NCBI RefSeq assembly: GCF_037652055.1
Contig: NZ_JBBKAH010000009.1
Coordinates: forward strand, 62,001 to 126,000
Direction of reading: 5' to 3'
Origin: Pelagibius sp037652055
GTDB taxonomy: Bacteria > Pseudomonadota > Alphaproteobacteria > Kiloniellales > Kiloniellaceae
DNA length: 64,000 nt
Shown: positions 8,123-16,035 of the stretch, in pieces
Layout of the letters: the number at the start of each line of letters is the position of its first letter
How positions within the stretch are numbered: the stretch's first letter is position 1
Program-made: the position numbers and the translations under genes
Notes under the pieces: generated by a model
The model's input: the letters and a program-made list of their open reading frames with translations, nothing else
Database searches by the model: none
Told to the model about the DNA's origin: nothing

Positions 8123-8167
8123 GTGGATCCCGGCTCGCGCTCGCTCCGCTCGCTTGGCCGGGATGAC
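8123..8167 (-). repeat. Palindromic intergenic repeat, copy 2 (inverted)
   Basis: GTGGATCCCGGCTCGCGCTCGC... followed by GCTTGGCCGGGATGAC is the reverse complement of copy 1 with several substitutions. The two copies could pair with each other over about 225 bases. Confidence 0.6.
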
Positions 8168-8253
8168 AAGCTGAGTGTCCGATAGAGATGTGCGAAAGTC
8201 GTAGGAACGGATGCCGGGACGACATCAGAAGTGTGTAGAAAGGGAGACCGTCT

Positions 8254-8742
8254 TCAGGCCGCCGGCTGTTCCAGCTTCAGCGCTTCCTGGCGCGCGCAGT
8301 TGGCGGCGCCGAGGATGGCATCGATGGTCTCGCCGTCGCTGGACAGCGGAAAGAGGGTGCCGCGCAGCTTCACCTCCTCGCCGTCCTCCTGGAAGGTCTC
8401 TTCGACCATCACCGGCACGCGCGTGTGCAGCACCTGGCCGACGTACTGGACGCTGCGCGCCAGCATGGAGCCGGGCGGACAGTCGCGCACGCGGCGCTCG
8501 GCCGCCCTGGCCCAGTCTTCCGGCAGCTTCGCACTCTCCAGCAGGCGCGGGCCGATGAAGAGGAAGGTGGCCTCCTCGGGCGGCTCGGCCGGGCTCATCA
8601 CGAAGCAGTCGCACCAGTCGTCGCCCAGCTCGACGGGGTCGATGTCGGCCGTGCGGGGAAACAGGCGGTCCTGCCGCAGGTAATTCCAGTAGTCCTCGAC
8701 CCGAAGGATGAGGCGGCGCTCGGTGGTGACGAAGCCCGGCAT
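8254..8742 (-). CDS. PAS_5 (DUF1457) domain protein
   Basis: This 162-aa protein fits the PAS_5 family: an N-terminal helix (VEDYWNYLRQDRLFPRTADIDPVELGDDW), a PAS-like core with FLFIGPRLLE, and the C-terminal strands RGTLFPLSSDGETIDAILGAAN. These single-domain proteins are common in Rhodospirillales; the ligand and output are unknown. It lies after recG on the same strand with a gap of about 150 bases. A second, divergent PAS_5 gene lies at 28684-29214. The family assignment is confident, the role is not. Confidence 0.75.
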   Translation of the reverse strand: MPGFVTTERRLILRVEDYWNYLRQDRLFPRTADIDPVELGDDWCDCFVMSPAEPPEEATFLFIGPRLLESAKLPEDWARAAERRVRDCPPGSMLARSVQYVGQVLHTRVPVMVEETFQEDGEEVKLRGTLFPLSSDGETIDAILGAANCARQEALKLEQPAA

Positions 8743-8898
8743 CGTGAGGTGCGGTCCATAGCGGTGTTATTCCGGTGCCAGTGTCGCCTGTCACGGCTAA
8801 CAAGGGCTTAACCGCGCGCCGGGCGAAATTCTCACAGATTGCACTCCAGGTCGAAATACTTTCGCATGCAATGCAACCCCATGCGGAAGCGGCGCAGG

Positions 8899-11013
8899 TC
8901 AGCCCGAGCGCAGATACTTCACCGCCGCGTCGCGCTCGAAGAGGTAGAGCAGGACGCGCAGGGCCTTGCCGCGCTCGCCGGCCAGCTCAGGGTCGCGGTC
9001 GAGGATGAGGCGGGCGTCGTCGCGCGCGGTCGCCAGGAGGTCGTCGTGCACGGCGAGGTCGGCGAGGCGGAACTCCGGCAGCCCGCTCTGGCGGGTGCCG
9101 AGCAGCTCGCCGGCGCCGCGCAGCTTCAGGTCCTCCTCGGCGATGCGGAAACCGTCGTCGGTCTCGCGCAGGATCTGGAGGCGCGCGCGCGCGGTTTCGC
9201 CCAAGGGACCCTGCCAGAGAAGCAGGCAGCTCGACTTGCCGCTGCCGCGCCCGACGCGGCCGCGCAGCTGGTGCAGCTGGGCCAGGCCGAAGCGCTCGGC
9301 ATGCTCGATCACCATGACCGTGGCATTGGGTACGTCGACGCCGACCTCGACCACTGTGGTGGCGACCAGCACGGCGAGATCGCCGGCGGCGAAGCTGGCC
9401 ATGACGGCGTCCTTTTCCGGTCCCTTCATGCGCCCGTGCACCAACCCTACCTTCCCGCCGAAGCGCTGCTGCAGGGTGCGGTGGCGGTCGTCGGCGGCGG
9501 CGAGGTCGCTGTTCTCCGATTCCTCGACCAGCGGACAGATCCAGTAGACCTGCGCGCCGCGCTGCAGCGCACGGTCGATGCCGTCGACCACTTCCGGCAG
9601 GCGGTCGAGCGGCAGCGTGCGGGTCTCGATCGGCTGGCGTCCCGGCGGGCGCTCGGTGAGCCGTGACACGTCCATGTCGCCGTAGGCGGTCAGCATCAGG
9701 GTGCGCGGGATCGGCGTCGCCGTCATCACCAGCACGTCGACCGCCTTGCCCTTGCCGGTGAGGGTCAGGCGCTGGTGAACGCCGAAGCGGTGCTGCTCGT
9801 CGATCACCGCCATGCCGAGGTCTTTGAAAGCGACGTCTTCCTGGAACAAGGCATGGGTGCCGACGACGATCGCGGTGGTGCCGGCGGCGAGGCCCTCCAA
9901 TATCGCCTGCCGCGCCTTGCCCTTGTCGCGCCCGGTGAGGAGGGCGATGCCGACCCCGGCGACGCGCGCCAGGGGCTCGATGGTGTTGAAATGCTGGCGC
10001 GCGAGGATCTCCGTCGGCGCCATGAGCGCGGCCTGGCAGCCGGCCTCCACCGCGGTCAGCATGGCCAGCAGGGCGACCACCGTCTTGCCGCTGCCGACGT
10101 CGCCCTGCAGCAGGCGCAGCATGCGGTGCTCGGCGGCCATGTCGCCGGCGATCTCCGCCAGCGCCATGCGCTGCGATCCGGTCAGCTGGAAGGGCAGGGA
10201 GGCGACCACCTTGTCGCAGAGCCGCCCGTCGCCTTTCAGCACGCGGCCGCGCTGCTTCAGCTGACGGTCGCGCACCAGGGCGATGGCCAGCTGGTTGGCC
10301 AGCAGCTCGTCATAGGCCAGGCGGCGGCGGTGCGGCGACAGCGGCGCGAGGTCGGATTCCTCGTGGGGCGCGTGGCTGCGCGCCAGCGCTGCGTGCCAGT
10401 CCTCCCAGGCCTCGCGCTTCTTCAGCGCCGGATCGAGCCACTCCGGCAGCTTCGGCACCCGCTGCAGCGCCGCGTGCACCGCCTTGGCGACGGTCTTCAA
10501 GGTGAGGCCGGCGGTCAGCGGGTAGACCGGCTCCACGGTCTGTACGCTCTCGGCCGCCTCCGGGCCGGCGATGTGGTCCGGGTGGGTCATCTGCAGGCGG
10601 TCGTTGAAGACCTCGACCTTGCCGCTGACCACGCGGATCTGGCCCGGCGGCAGCATCTTCATCAGGTAGTCGCGGTGGGCGTGAAAGAAGACGAGCTCGA
10701 TGGTGCCGGTGGCATCGTGGCAGGCGATGCGGTAGGGCTGACGCTTGGTGGGCGGTGCCCGGTGCTCGTCCACCGTCACCGTCAGGGTGGCGATTCGCCC
10801 GGGCAGCGCTTCGGCCAGGGGCGGGGCGTAGCGCCGGTCGATGAGCCCGGAGGGCAGGTGCCAGCAGAGGTCGAGCACCGCCGGCCCGCCGGTCAGCGTC
10901 TCGAAGAGCTTGGCAAAGCGCGGCCCGACGCCGGAGAGACTGGTGGCGGGTGCGAACAGCGGAAAGAGGATCTCGGGGCGCAAGGGAGATTCCGGCCGGG
11001 AAGAGCCTGACAA
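8899..11013 (-). CDS. recG: ATP-dependent DNA helicase RecG
   Basis: RecG remodels stalled replication forks and branch-migrates Holliday junctions. The 704-aa length is standard. An N-terminal wedge/OB region (about 25-160, beginning LSGVGPRFAKLFETL) is followed by superfamily 2 helicase motifs: Walker A GDVGSGKT (304-311), APTEILARQH, Walker B DEQH (405-408), TATPIPRT (431-438), and C-terminal motifs including QLRGRVGRG. The start at 11013 is 32 bases from the divergent sdhE start, so the two promoters overlap. The order recG-sdhE-mfd is a recurring alphaproteobacterial arrangement. Confidence 0.97.
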   Translation of the reverse strand: MSGSSRPESPLRPEILFPLFAPATSLSGVGPRFAKLFETLTGGPAVLDLCWHLPSGLIDRRYAPPLAEALPGRIATLTVTVDEHRAPPTKRQPYRIACHDATGTIELVFFHAHRDYLMKMLPPGQIRVVSGKVEVFNDRLQMTHPDHIAGPEAAESVQTVEPVYPLTAGLTLKTVAKAVHAALQRVPKLPEWLDPALKKREAWEDWHAALARSHAPHEESDLAPLSPHRRRLAYDELLANQLAIALVRDRQLKQRGRVLKGDGRLCDKVVASLPFQLTGSQRMALAEIAGDMAAEHRMLRLLQGDVGSGKTVVALLAMLTAVEAGCQAALMAPTEILARQHFNTIEPLARVAGVGIALLTGRDKGKARQAILEGLAAGTTAIVVGTHALFQEDVAFKDLGMAVIDEQHRFGVHQRLTLTGKGKAVDVLVMTATPIPRTLMLTAYGDMDVSRLTERPPGRQPIETRTLPLDRLPEVVDGIDRALQRGAQVYWICPLVEESENSDLAAADDRHRTLQQRFGGKVGLVHGRMKGPEKDAVMASFAAGDLAVLVATTVVEVGVDVPNATVMVIEHAERFGLAQLHQLRGRVGRGSGKSSCLLLWQGPLGETARARLQILRETDDGFRIAEEDLKLRGAGELLGTRQSGLPEFRLADLAVHDDLLATARDDARLILDRDPELAGERGKALRVLLYLFERDAAVKYLRSG

Positions 11014-11035
11014 AGGGGTTCGTTGGGCTTATATC
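11007..11035 (+). promoter_or_regulatory. Candidate sigma70 promoter of sdhE
   Basis: CTGACA (11007-11012) and TATATC (11030-11035) are 17 bases apart. The predicted start would lie only a few bases before the sdhE ATG at 11046, so the transcript would be almost leaderless. The -35 overlaps the first codons of recG on the other strand. Confidence 0.4.
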
Positions 11036-11045
11036 CTAGGGACCA

Positions 11046-11324
11046 ATGACCAAAACCGAAACCATCGAGAACCGCCGCAAGCGCCTGCGCTTTCGCGCCT
11101 GGCACCGCGGGACCAAGGAAATGGACCTGCTGATCGGCAGTTTCGCCGACGCCCACCTGTCAGGATTTGGCAGGGAACAGCTCGACCGCTTCGAGGCCCT
11201 GCTGGACGTTCCAGAGCCGGTGGTCTACGACTGGATCCTGGGCCGCGGCCAGCCGCCGGCGGACTACGACGATGACGTGACGCGCCTGCTGCTGGCCTTC
11301 GAATTCCAACCGCCCGGCCGCTGA
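11046..11324 (+). CDS. sdhE: SdhE, FAD assembly factor for succinate dehydrogenase
   Basis: SdhE (SDH5/SDHAF2 family) promotes covalent attachment of FAD to the SdhA flavoprotein. The 92-aa length is typical. The hallmark RGxxE motif is present as RGTKE (residues 21-25) within WHRGTKEMD, followed by the conserved helical bundle ending PVVYDWILGR. It is cytoplasmic and acts on the SDH apoenzyme. It is followed 47 bases later by mfd on the same strand and is divergent from recG. No ribosome site stands out upstream, in keeping with the nearly leaderless promoter proposed here. Confidence 0.93.
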   Translation: MTKTETIENRRKRLRFRAWHRGTKEMDLLIGSFADAHLSGFGREQLDRFEALLDVPEPVVYDWILGRGQPPADYDDDVTRLLLAFEFQPPGR

Positions 11325-11371
11325 GCGCCCTGCTTTCTGACTTTCTGATCTGAAAAACCGCTGAAATCTTC

Positions 11372-14300
11372 ATGACGGATTCCGTGACCGCTTCGACGTT
11401 TCCAGGGGCGGAGTCCGCCCTGCGCCAGACCATTGCCTCCGCCCCGCCCGGCGTTGATGCCCTCGCCCTTGCCAGGCTGCTGGCGGAGTCGGGCAGCCGC
11501 CGCTGGCTGCACGTCGCCCTGGACGATACCCAGGCGGCGCGCCTGGTGGACTGTCTCGCCTTCTTCGCGCCCGAGATCGAGGTGCTGGTCTTCCCGGCCT
11601 GGGACTGCCTGCCCTACGACCGGGTCAGCCCGCACCGCGACATCGTCGCCCGCCGCCTGGACGTGCTGACCCGCCTGCTGCAGCCGCTTTCCGGAGCTTC
11701 CGGGGGCGGGAAGGCGCAGGTCGTGGTCACCACGGTGAACGCCCTGCTGCAGCGGGTTCCGGCGCCGGAGTCCCTGGAAGGCCGCATCATGCTGCTGGAG
11801 GTGGGCGGCACGGTGCCGGCTGACCGCCTCAACGCTTTCTTCGCCGAGAACGGCTACTACCGGGTCGAGACCGTGGGCGAGCCCGGCGAGTTTGCCGTGC
11901 GCGGCGGCATCGTCGACGTCTTCCCGCCGGGCCAGGAACAGCCGGTGCGGCTCGACTTTTTCGGCGACGATCTGGAGAGCCTGCGGCGCTTCGATCCCCT
12001 GAGCCAGCGCACCACCGGCAGCATCGACAGCCTGGCGCTGAAGCCGGTCAGCGAAGTGATCCTTGACCCCGACGCCGTCGAGCGCTTCCGCACGCGCTAC
12101 CGCGAGCGCTTCGGCGCAACGCGCGACGATCCGCTCTACGAGGCGGTCAGCGCGGCGCGCGCGCATCCGGGCATGGAGCATTGGCTGCCGCTCTACCACA
12201 AGCGGCTGGTGACCCTGCTGGACTACCTGCCGGAGGCCGGCGTCACTCTGGATTACCAGGCTCGTGAGGCGCGCGACACGCGGCTGGAAACCATTCTCGA
12301 TTTCTACGAGGCGCGAAAATCCCTGGAAGGCGGCGGCGAAAGCGGCGGCTGGATCTACAAGGCGCTGGAGCCGAGCGACCTCTACCTCGATGCCGAGGAA
12401 TGGGAGCGCGGCCTGGCGGCGCGCCCCGGCGGCCAGTTCACGCCCTTCGCGGCGCCGGAGGGGCCGGCGGTGGTGGACGCCGGCGGGCGCCCGGGTCTCG
12501 ACTATGCCGAGCAGCGCGCCGCCCTGCAGAGCGGCGGCACCCATGGCCAGATCTACGATGCCGTCGGAGCCGACGTCGTTCAGGAGCTGAAGGACGGCGG
12601 CCGGGTGGTGCTGACGGCCTCGAGCGCCGGCGCGCTCGATCGCCTCGCCCACCTGTTGCAGGAGCACGCCGGGCTTGCCGGCGAGCGGCTCGATGGCTGG
12701 GCCGCGCTCGACACGCTGCCGAAGGACAAGGTCGGGCTTGCCGCGCTCGCCATCGAAAAGGGCTTTCACACCGACGGTGTCCTCTTCCTCACCGAGCAGG
12801 ACATCCTGGGCGAGCGCATCGCGCGCACGGCACAGCGCCGCCGCCGCGCCGAGAACTTCCTCACCGAGATCTCCGACCTGCAGGAGACGGACCTGGTGGT
12901 TCACGTCGACCACGGCGTCGGCCGCTACGAGGGGCTGGAGACTCTCGACGCCACCGGCGCGCCGCACGATTTCCTCAAGGTCATCTACCAGGGCGGCGAC
13001 AAGCTCTACGTGCCGGTCGAGAACATCGAGGTGCTGTCGCGCTTCGGCTCGGAGAGCGAGGGCGTCGAGCTCGACAAGCTGGGCGGCGTGAACTGGCAGG
13101 CGCGCAAGGCGCGGGTGAAGGAGCGCATCAAGGCCATGGCGGACGCCCTCATCAAGGTCGCCGCCGCCCGCGCGCTGAAGAGCGCCGAGCCGATGGAGCG
13201 CCCGGAAGGACTCTACGACGAGTTCTGCGCGCGCTTTCCCTTCCCGGAGACCGAGGACCAGCTGCGCGCCATCGAGGATACGCTGGGCGACCTTTCGGCG
13301 GGCCGGCCGATGGACCGTCTGGTCTGCGGCGACGTCGGCTTCGGCAAGACGGAGGTCGCGCTGCGCGCCGCCTTCCTGGCGGTGATGTCCGGCAAGCAGG
13401 TGGCGGTGGTGGTGCCGACCACACTGCTGGCGCGCCAGCACTACCGCAGCTTCAAGGAGCGCTTCAACGGCCTGCCGGTGCGCGTCGTCCAGCTGTCGCG
13501 CCTGGTCGCGGGCAAGGACGCCGCCCAGGCCAAGGAGGACCTCGCCAAGGGCCGCGTGGAGATCGTCGTCGGCACCCACGCGCTGCTCAGCAAGTCGATC
13601 GTCTTCAAGGATCTCGGGCTGCTGATCGTTGACGAGGAGCAGCACTTCGGCGTGAAGCAGAAGGAGCGACTGAAGGCGCTGCGCGAAGATGTCCACGTGC
13701 TGACCCTGACGGCGACGCCGATCCCGCGCACTCTGCAGCTCGCCATGTCGGGCGTGAAGGAGATGAGCCTGATCGCCACGCCGCCGGTCGACCGCCTGGC
13801 GGTGCGCACCTTCGTGCTGCCCTACGATCCGGTGATCGTGCGCGAGGCGATCCTGCGCGAGCATTACCGCGGCGGCCAATCCTTCTACGTCTGCCCGCGT
13901 GTGGCCGATCTCGCCGAGCTGCAGGAGCGCCTCGCAAAGCTGGTGCCGGAGGTGAAGGTGGCGGTGGCGCACGGCCAGCTGCCGGCGACCCAGCTGGAAG
14001 CGGTGATGACCGACTTCTACGACCGCAAGTACGACATCCTGCTGTCGACCAACATCGTCGAATCCGGCCTCGACATCCCGACCGCCAACACCATGATCCT
14101 GCACCGCGCCGACATGTTCGGCCTGGCCCAGCTCTACCAGCTGCGCGGCCGCATCGGACGCTCCAAGGTGCGCGGCTACGCCTACTTCACCCTGCCGCCG
14201 GGGCGCATCCTCAGCGCCGCCGCCGAGAAGCGCCTGCACGTTATGCAGACGCTCGACAGCCTGGGCGCCGGCTTCCAGCTCGCCAGCCACGACCTCGACA

Positions 14301-14890
14301 TCCGCGGCGCCGGAAACCTGCTGGGCGAGGAACAGTCCGGCCACATCCGTGAAGTCGGCATCGAGCTCTACCAGCAGATGCTGGAGGAGGCGGTGGCGAC
14401 CGCCCGGGCAGGCGGCGAGGCCGCCGCGGCGGCGGCCGAGAGCTTCACACCGCAGATCAACATCGGCATGCCGGTGCTGATCCCCGATACCTACGTCGCG
14501 GACTTGAATTTGCGCCTCGGTCTCTACCGCAGATTGTCTACCCTGGTCGACCACCAGGAGATCGACGGCTTTGCGGCCGAGCTGGTCGACCGCTTCGGGC
14601 CGCTGCCGGCGGAGGTCGACAACCTGCTGCAGATCATGACCATCAAGCGCCTGTGTCGCGAGGCGGGGGTGGAGCGGCTCGACGCCGGGCCCAAGGGGGC
14701 GACGGTGGCTTTCCACAAGAACAGCTTCGCCAACCCGGCCGGACTCATCGCCTTCATCCAGAAACAGGCCGGCGAGGTGAAGCTGCGGCCCGACCACACC
14801 CTGGTTTACCGCCGCGCCTGGGACAGCGAGGACGCACGCGTGAAGGGCGTGCGCGCGATGCTGGACTCGCTGGTGAAGCTGGCCGCCTGA
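11372..14890 (+). CDS. mfd: Transcription-repair coupling factor Mfd
   Basis: Mfd displaces RNA polymerase stalled at DNA lesions and recruits UvrA. The 1172-aa length is full size. An N-terminal UvrB-like module (about 1-330, including FPAWDCLPYDRVSP and GEFAVRGGIVDVFPP) is followed by the polymerase-interacting region (about 495-570, DLVVHVDHGVGRYEGL). The translocase has Walker A GDVGFGKT (about 653-660), DEEQHFG (about 754-760), TATPIPRTL and QLRGRIGRS, and a C-terminal autoinhibitory TRCF domain. The last 17 codons plus stop and three further bases are repeated exactly at 15790-15841. The gene ends 8 bases before the convergent CMD gene. Confidence 0.97.
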   Translation: MTDSVTASTFPGAESALRQTIASAPPGVDALALARLLAESGSRRWLHVALDDTQAARLVDCLAFFAPEIEVLVFPAWDCLPYDRVSPHRDIVARRLDVLTRLLQPLSGASGGGKAQVVVTTVNALLQRVPAPESLEGRIMLLEVGGTVPADRLNAFFAENGYYRVETVGEPGEFAVRGGIVDVFPPGQEQPVRLDFFGDDLESLRRFDPLSQRTTGSIDSLALKPVSEVILDPDAVERFRTRYRERFGATRDDPLYEAVSAARAHPGMEHWLPLYHKRLVTLLDYLPEAGVTLDYQAREARDTRLETILDFYEARKSLEGGGESGGWIYKALEPSDLYLDAEEWERGLAARPGGQFTPFAAPEGPAVVDAGGRPGLDYAEQRAALQSGGTHGQIYDAVGADVVQELKDGGRVVLTASSAGALDRLAHLLQEHAGLAGERLDGWAALDTLPKDKVGLAALAIEKGFHTDGVLFLTEQDILGERIARTAQRRRRAENFLTEISDLQETDLVVHVDHGVGRYEGLETLDATGAPHDFLKVIYQGGDKLYVPVENIEVLSRFGSESEGVELDKLGGVNWQARKARVKERIKAMADALIKVAAARALKSAEPMERPEGLYDEFCARFPFPETEDQLRAIEDTLGDLSAGRPMDRLVCGDVGFGKTEVALRAAFLAVMSGKQVAVVVPTTLLARQHYRSFKERFNGLPVRVVQLSRLVAGKDAAQAKEDLAKGRVEIVVGTHALLSKSIVFKDLGLLIVDEEQHFGVKQKERLKALREDVHVLTLTATPIPRTLQLAMSGVKEMSLIATPPVDRLAVRTFVLPYDPVIVREAILREHYRGGQSFYVCPRVADLAELQERLAKLVPEVKVAVAHGQLPATQLEAVMTDFYDRKYDILLSTNIVESGLDIPTANTMILHRADMFGLAQLYQLRGRIGRSKVRGYAYFTLPPGRILSAAAEKRLHVMQTLDSLGAGFQLASHDLDIRGAGNLLGEEQSGHIREVGIELYQQMLEEAVATARAGGEAAAAAAESFTPQINIGMPVLIPDTYVADLNLRLGLYRRLSTLVDHQEIDGFAAELVDRFGPLPAEVDNLLQIMTIKRLCREAGVERLDAGPKGATVAFHKNSFANPAGLIAFIQKQAGEVKLRPDHTLVYRRAWDSEDARVKGVRAMLDSLVKLAA

Positions 14891-14893
14891 GGC
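14842..14893 (+). repeat. 52-bp direct repeat, copy A (3' end of mfd)
   Basis: The final codons of mfd with the stop and three bases beyond are identical over 52 bases to 15790-15841. Similarity continues more weakly for about 30 bases upstream. The two copies bracket the CMD-MerR pair. Confidence 0.9.
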
Positions 14894-14898
14894 GGGGC

Positions 14899-15303
14899 TC
14901 AGTCGCTGGGCGGTGCGTCGGCAAAGACTTCCTTGGCGGCGAAAAGACCGTTGAGGGCGGCGGGAAAGCCGGCGTAAACGGCCATCTGCATGAGTATCTC
15001 CACGATTTCCTCGCGGCTGAGTCCGACGTTCAGGCCGGCAGCGATGTGGACCTTCAGTTGTGCCGGGGCCGTGCCCATGGCGGCCATGGCGGCGATAGAA
15101 GCGATTTCGCGTTCCCGCAGGCCCAACCCGGGCCGGGAATAGATATCACCGAACGGAAATTCGAGGATATAGGTCGCGAAGTCCGGGGCGATATCGGCCA
15201 AGGCGTCGATGACCCTGGTTCCGGCCTCGCCGTCAATTTCGGCGAGCGCGCGGCGTCCGCGTTCCAGACGGCTTTCGCCGGCCTGTGAGTAGGGCTGCAT
15301 CAT
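14899..15303 (-). CDS. Carboxymuconolactone decarboxylase-family protein
   Basis: This 134-aa, all-helical protein belongs to the CMD family (PF02627): SRPGLGLREREIASIAAMAAMGTAPAQL, VHIAAGLNVGLSREEIVEILMQMAVYAGFPAALNGL. The AhpD CxxC pair is absent, so it is not an alkylhydroperoxidase of the AhpD type. Many such proteins act on lactones or quinone-like substrates, but the substrate here is unknown. A clear AAGGAATATG ribosome site precedes the ATG, and the first 71 bases overlap the end of the MerR gene, implying translational coupling. The MerR-regulator neighbour suggests induction by its substrate. Confidence 0.85.
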   Translation of the reverse strand: MMQPYSQAGESRLERGRRALAEIDGEAGTRVIDALADIAPDFATYILEFPFGDIYSRPGLGLREREIASIAAMAAMGTAPAQLKVHIAAGLNVGLSREEIVEILMQMAVYAGFPAALNGLFAAKEVFADAPPSD

Positions 15304-15667
15304 ATTCCTTCATCCTCTTTTCTGTGCCGGCATAGCCGGCGATTTTGGCGTCGAGGACGAGAAGGGCGGCCTGCTGCTCGGCCACACGGGCACGCACGCG
15401 CTCGCGATGCCGCTCCAGCATGGCACGTCGCTCCGGTTCCGTGCCCACGCCTTGTTCGCGCAAGGCGGCATAGCGCAGCATCTCCCGGATCGGCATTCCG
15501 GTGGTTTTCAGGCGATCGAGGAATTCGATCCAGACCAGAATCGATGCGTCGTAATCACGCTGACCCGATGCATCCCGGTCTGCGTAAGGCAGCAGGCCGA
15601 TCCGCTCGTAATAGCGGATGGTGTGGGCCGAGAGTCCCGACCGGGTGGCCAGTTCTCCGATTTTCAT
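15233..15667 (-). CDS. MerR-family transcriptional regulator
   Basis: This 144-aa protein has the MerR winged helix at residues 1-70 (MKIGELATRSGLSAHTIRYYERIGLLP), a long dimerisation helix (about 78-125) and a basic tail that overlaps the CMD gene. It has no cysteine at all, so metal or thiol sensing is unlikely and an organic effector or simple DNA-bending role is more plausible. Its own promoter has the classic MerR layout, a 19-base spacer with a perfect palindrome, indicating that it regulates itself together with the downstream CMD gene. Confidence 0.92.
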   Translation of the reverse strand: MKIGELATRSGLSAHTIRYYERIGLLPYADRDASGQRDYDASILVWIEFLDRLKTTGMPIREMLRYAALREQGVGTEPERRAMLERHRERVRARVAEQQAALLVLDAKIAGYAGTEKRMKEYDAALLTGRRKPSGTRTPRARRN

Positions 15668-15697
15668 ATCCGCCCTTCTTTCGTCACGATGCCCGGG

Positions 15698-15728
15698 ATG
15701 CTAGGGGTTAGAGCGTACTCTAAGTCAA
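15698..15728 (-). promoter_or_regulatory. MerR-type promoter with overlong spacer and palindromic operator
   Basis: On the minus strand, TTGACT (15723-15728) and TAGCAT (15698-15703) are separated by 19 bases. The perfect palindrome TTAGAGTACGCTCTAA (15708-15723) lies at the start of the spacer. This is the standard MerR-activated architecture. The start codon of the regulator is about 30 bases downstream of the -10. Confidence 0.8.
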
Positions 15729-15757
15729 GCGCCGATCCTGCGGCCGGGCAGGCGCGC

Positions 15758-15838
15758 CGCCGGACCTGGGACAACGAGGACGCGCGCAGGAAGGGCGTGC
15801 GCGCGATGCTGGACTCGCTGGTGAAGCTGGCCGCCTGA
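15758..15838 (+). pseudogene. Remnant of an mfd 3' end
   Basis: This stretch encodes RRTWDNEDARRKG followed by the same last 13 residues and stop as intact mfd (RRAWDSEDARVKG...). The first ten codons have diverged and the rest is identical. There is no helicase sequence upstream of it, so it is a displaced gene end, not a functional gene. Confidence 0.85.
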
Positions 15839-15841
15839 GGC
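15790..15841 (+). repeat. 52-bp direct repeat, copy B
   Basis: Exact copy of 14842-14893. Together the copies bracket a segment of about 900 bases holding the CMD and MerR genes. Confidence 0.9.
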
Positions 15842-15880
15842 CGCTTGTCTGTGTACATCTGCGCCCTGGTTTCCTGCTTA

Positions 15881-15894
15881 TTGTATTGATACAA
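15881..15894. promoter_or_regulatory. Operator-like inverted repeat upstream of the peptide ABC transporter
   Basis: TTGTATTGATACAA has 6-base inverted arms around a TG centre. This form resembles GntR/FadR-subfamily operators (TTGTAT-N-ATACAA). It lies about 140 bases before the substrate-binding-protein gene; no regulator gene is adjacent. Confidence 0.4.
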
Positions 15895-16035
15895 ATCGCA
15901 GATTCGCGTAAGCGATCGGCTATGGACCAAGCGATGGGACTGGTTACAATGCCAGGGCATTGCAAGAGAGAGCCGCAGAAAATCTCGCAAAGTATCACCG
16001 GCTCCGAAATGGGGCGACAGACAGGGAGACTTAAC

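Larger units (their letters stand above)
7849..8253. other. Intergenic region with a pair of palindromic repeats
   Basis: This 405-base non-coding gap between the DUF502 gene and the convergent PAS_5 gene holds two copies, in opposite orientation, of a dispersed palindromic element (listed separately). No gene was recognised in it. Confidence 0.6.

Noticed and set aside
11264..14797. 1177-residue minus-strand open frame
   Set aside because: It is antisense to mfd, has no recognisable domain, and its composition is that of the complementary codon pattern of a GC-rich gene.
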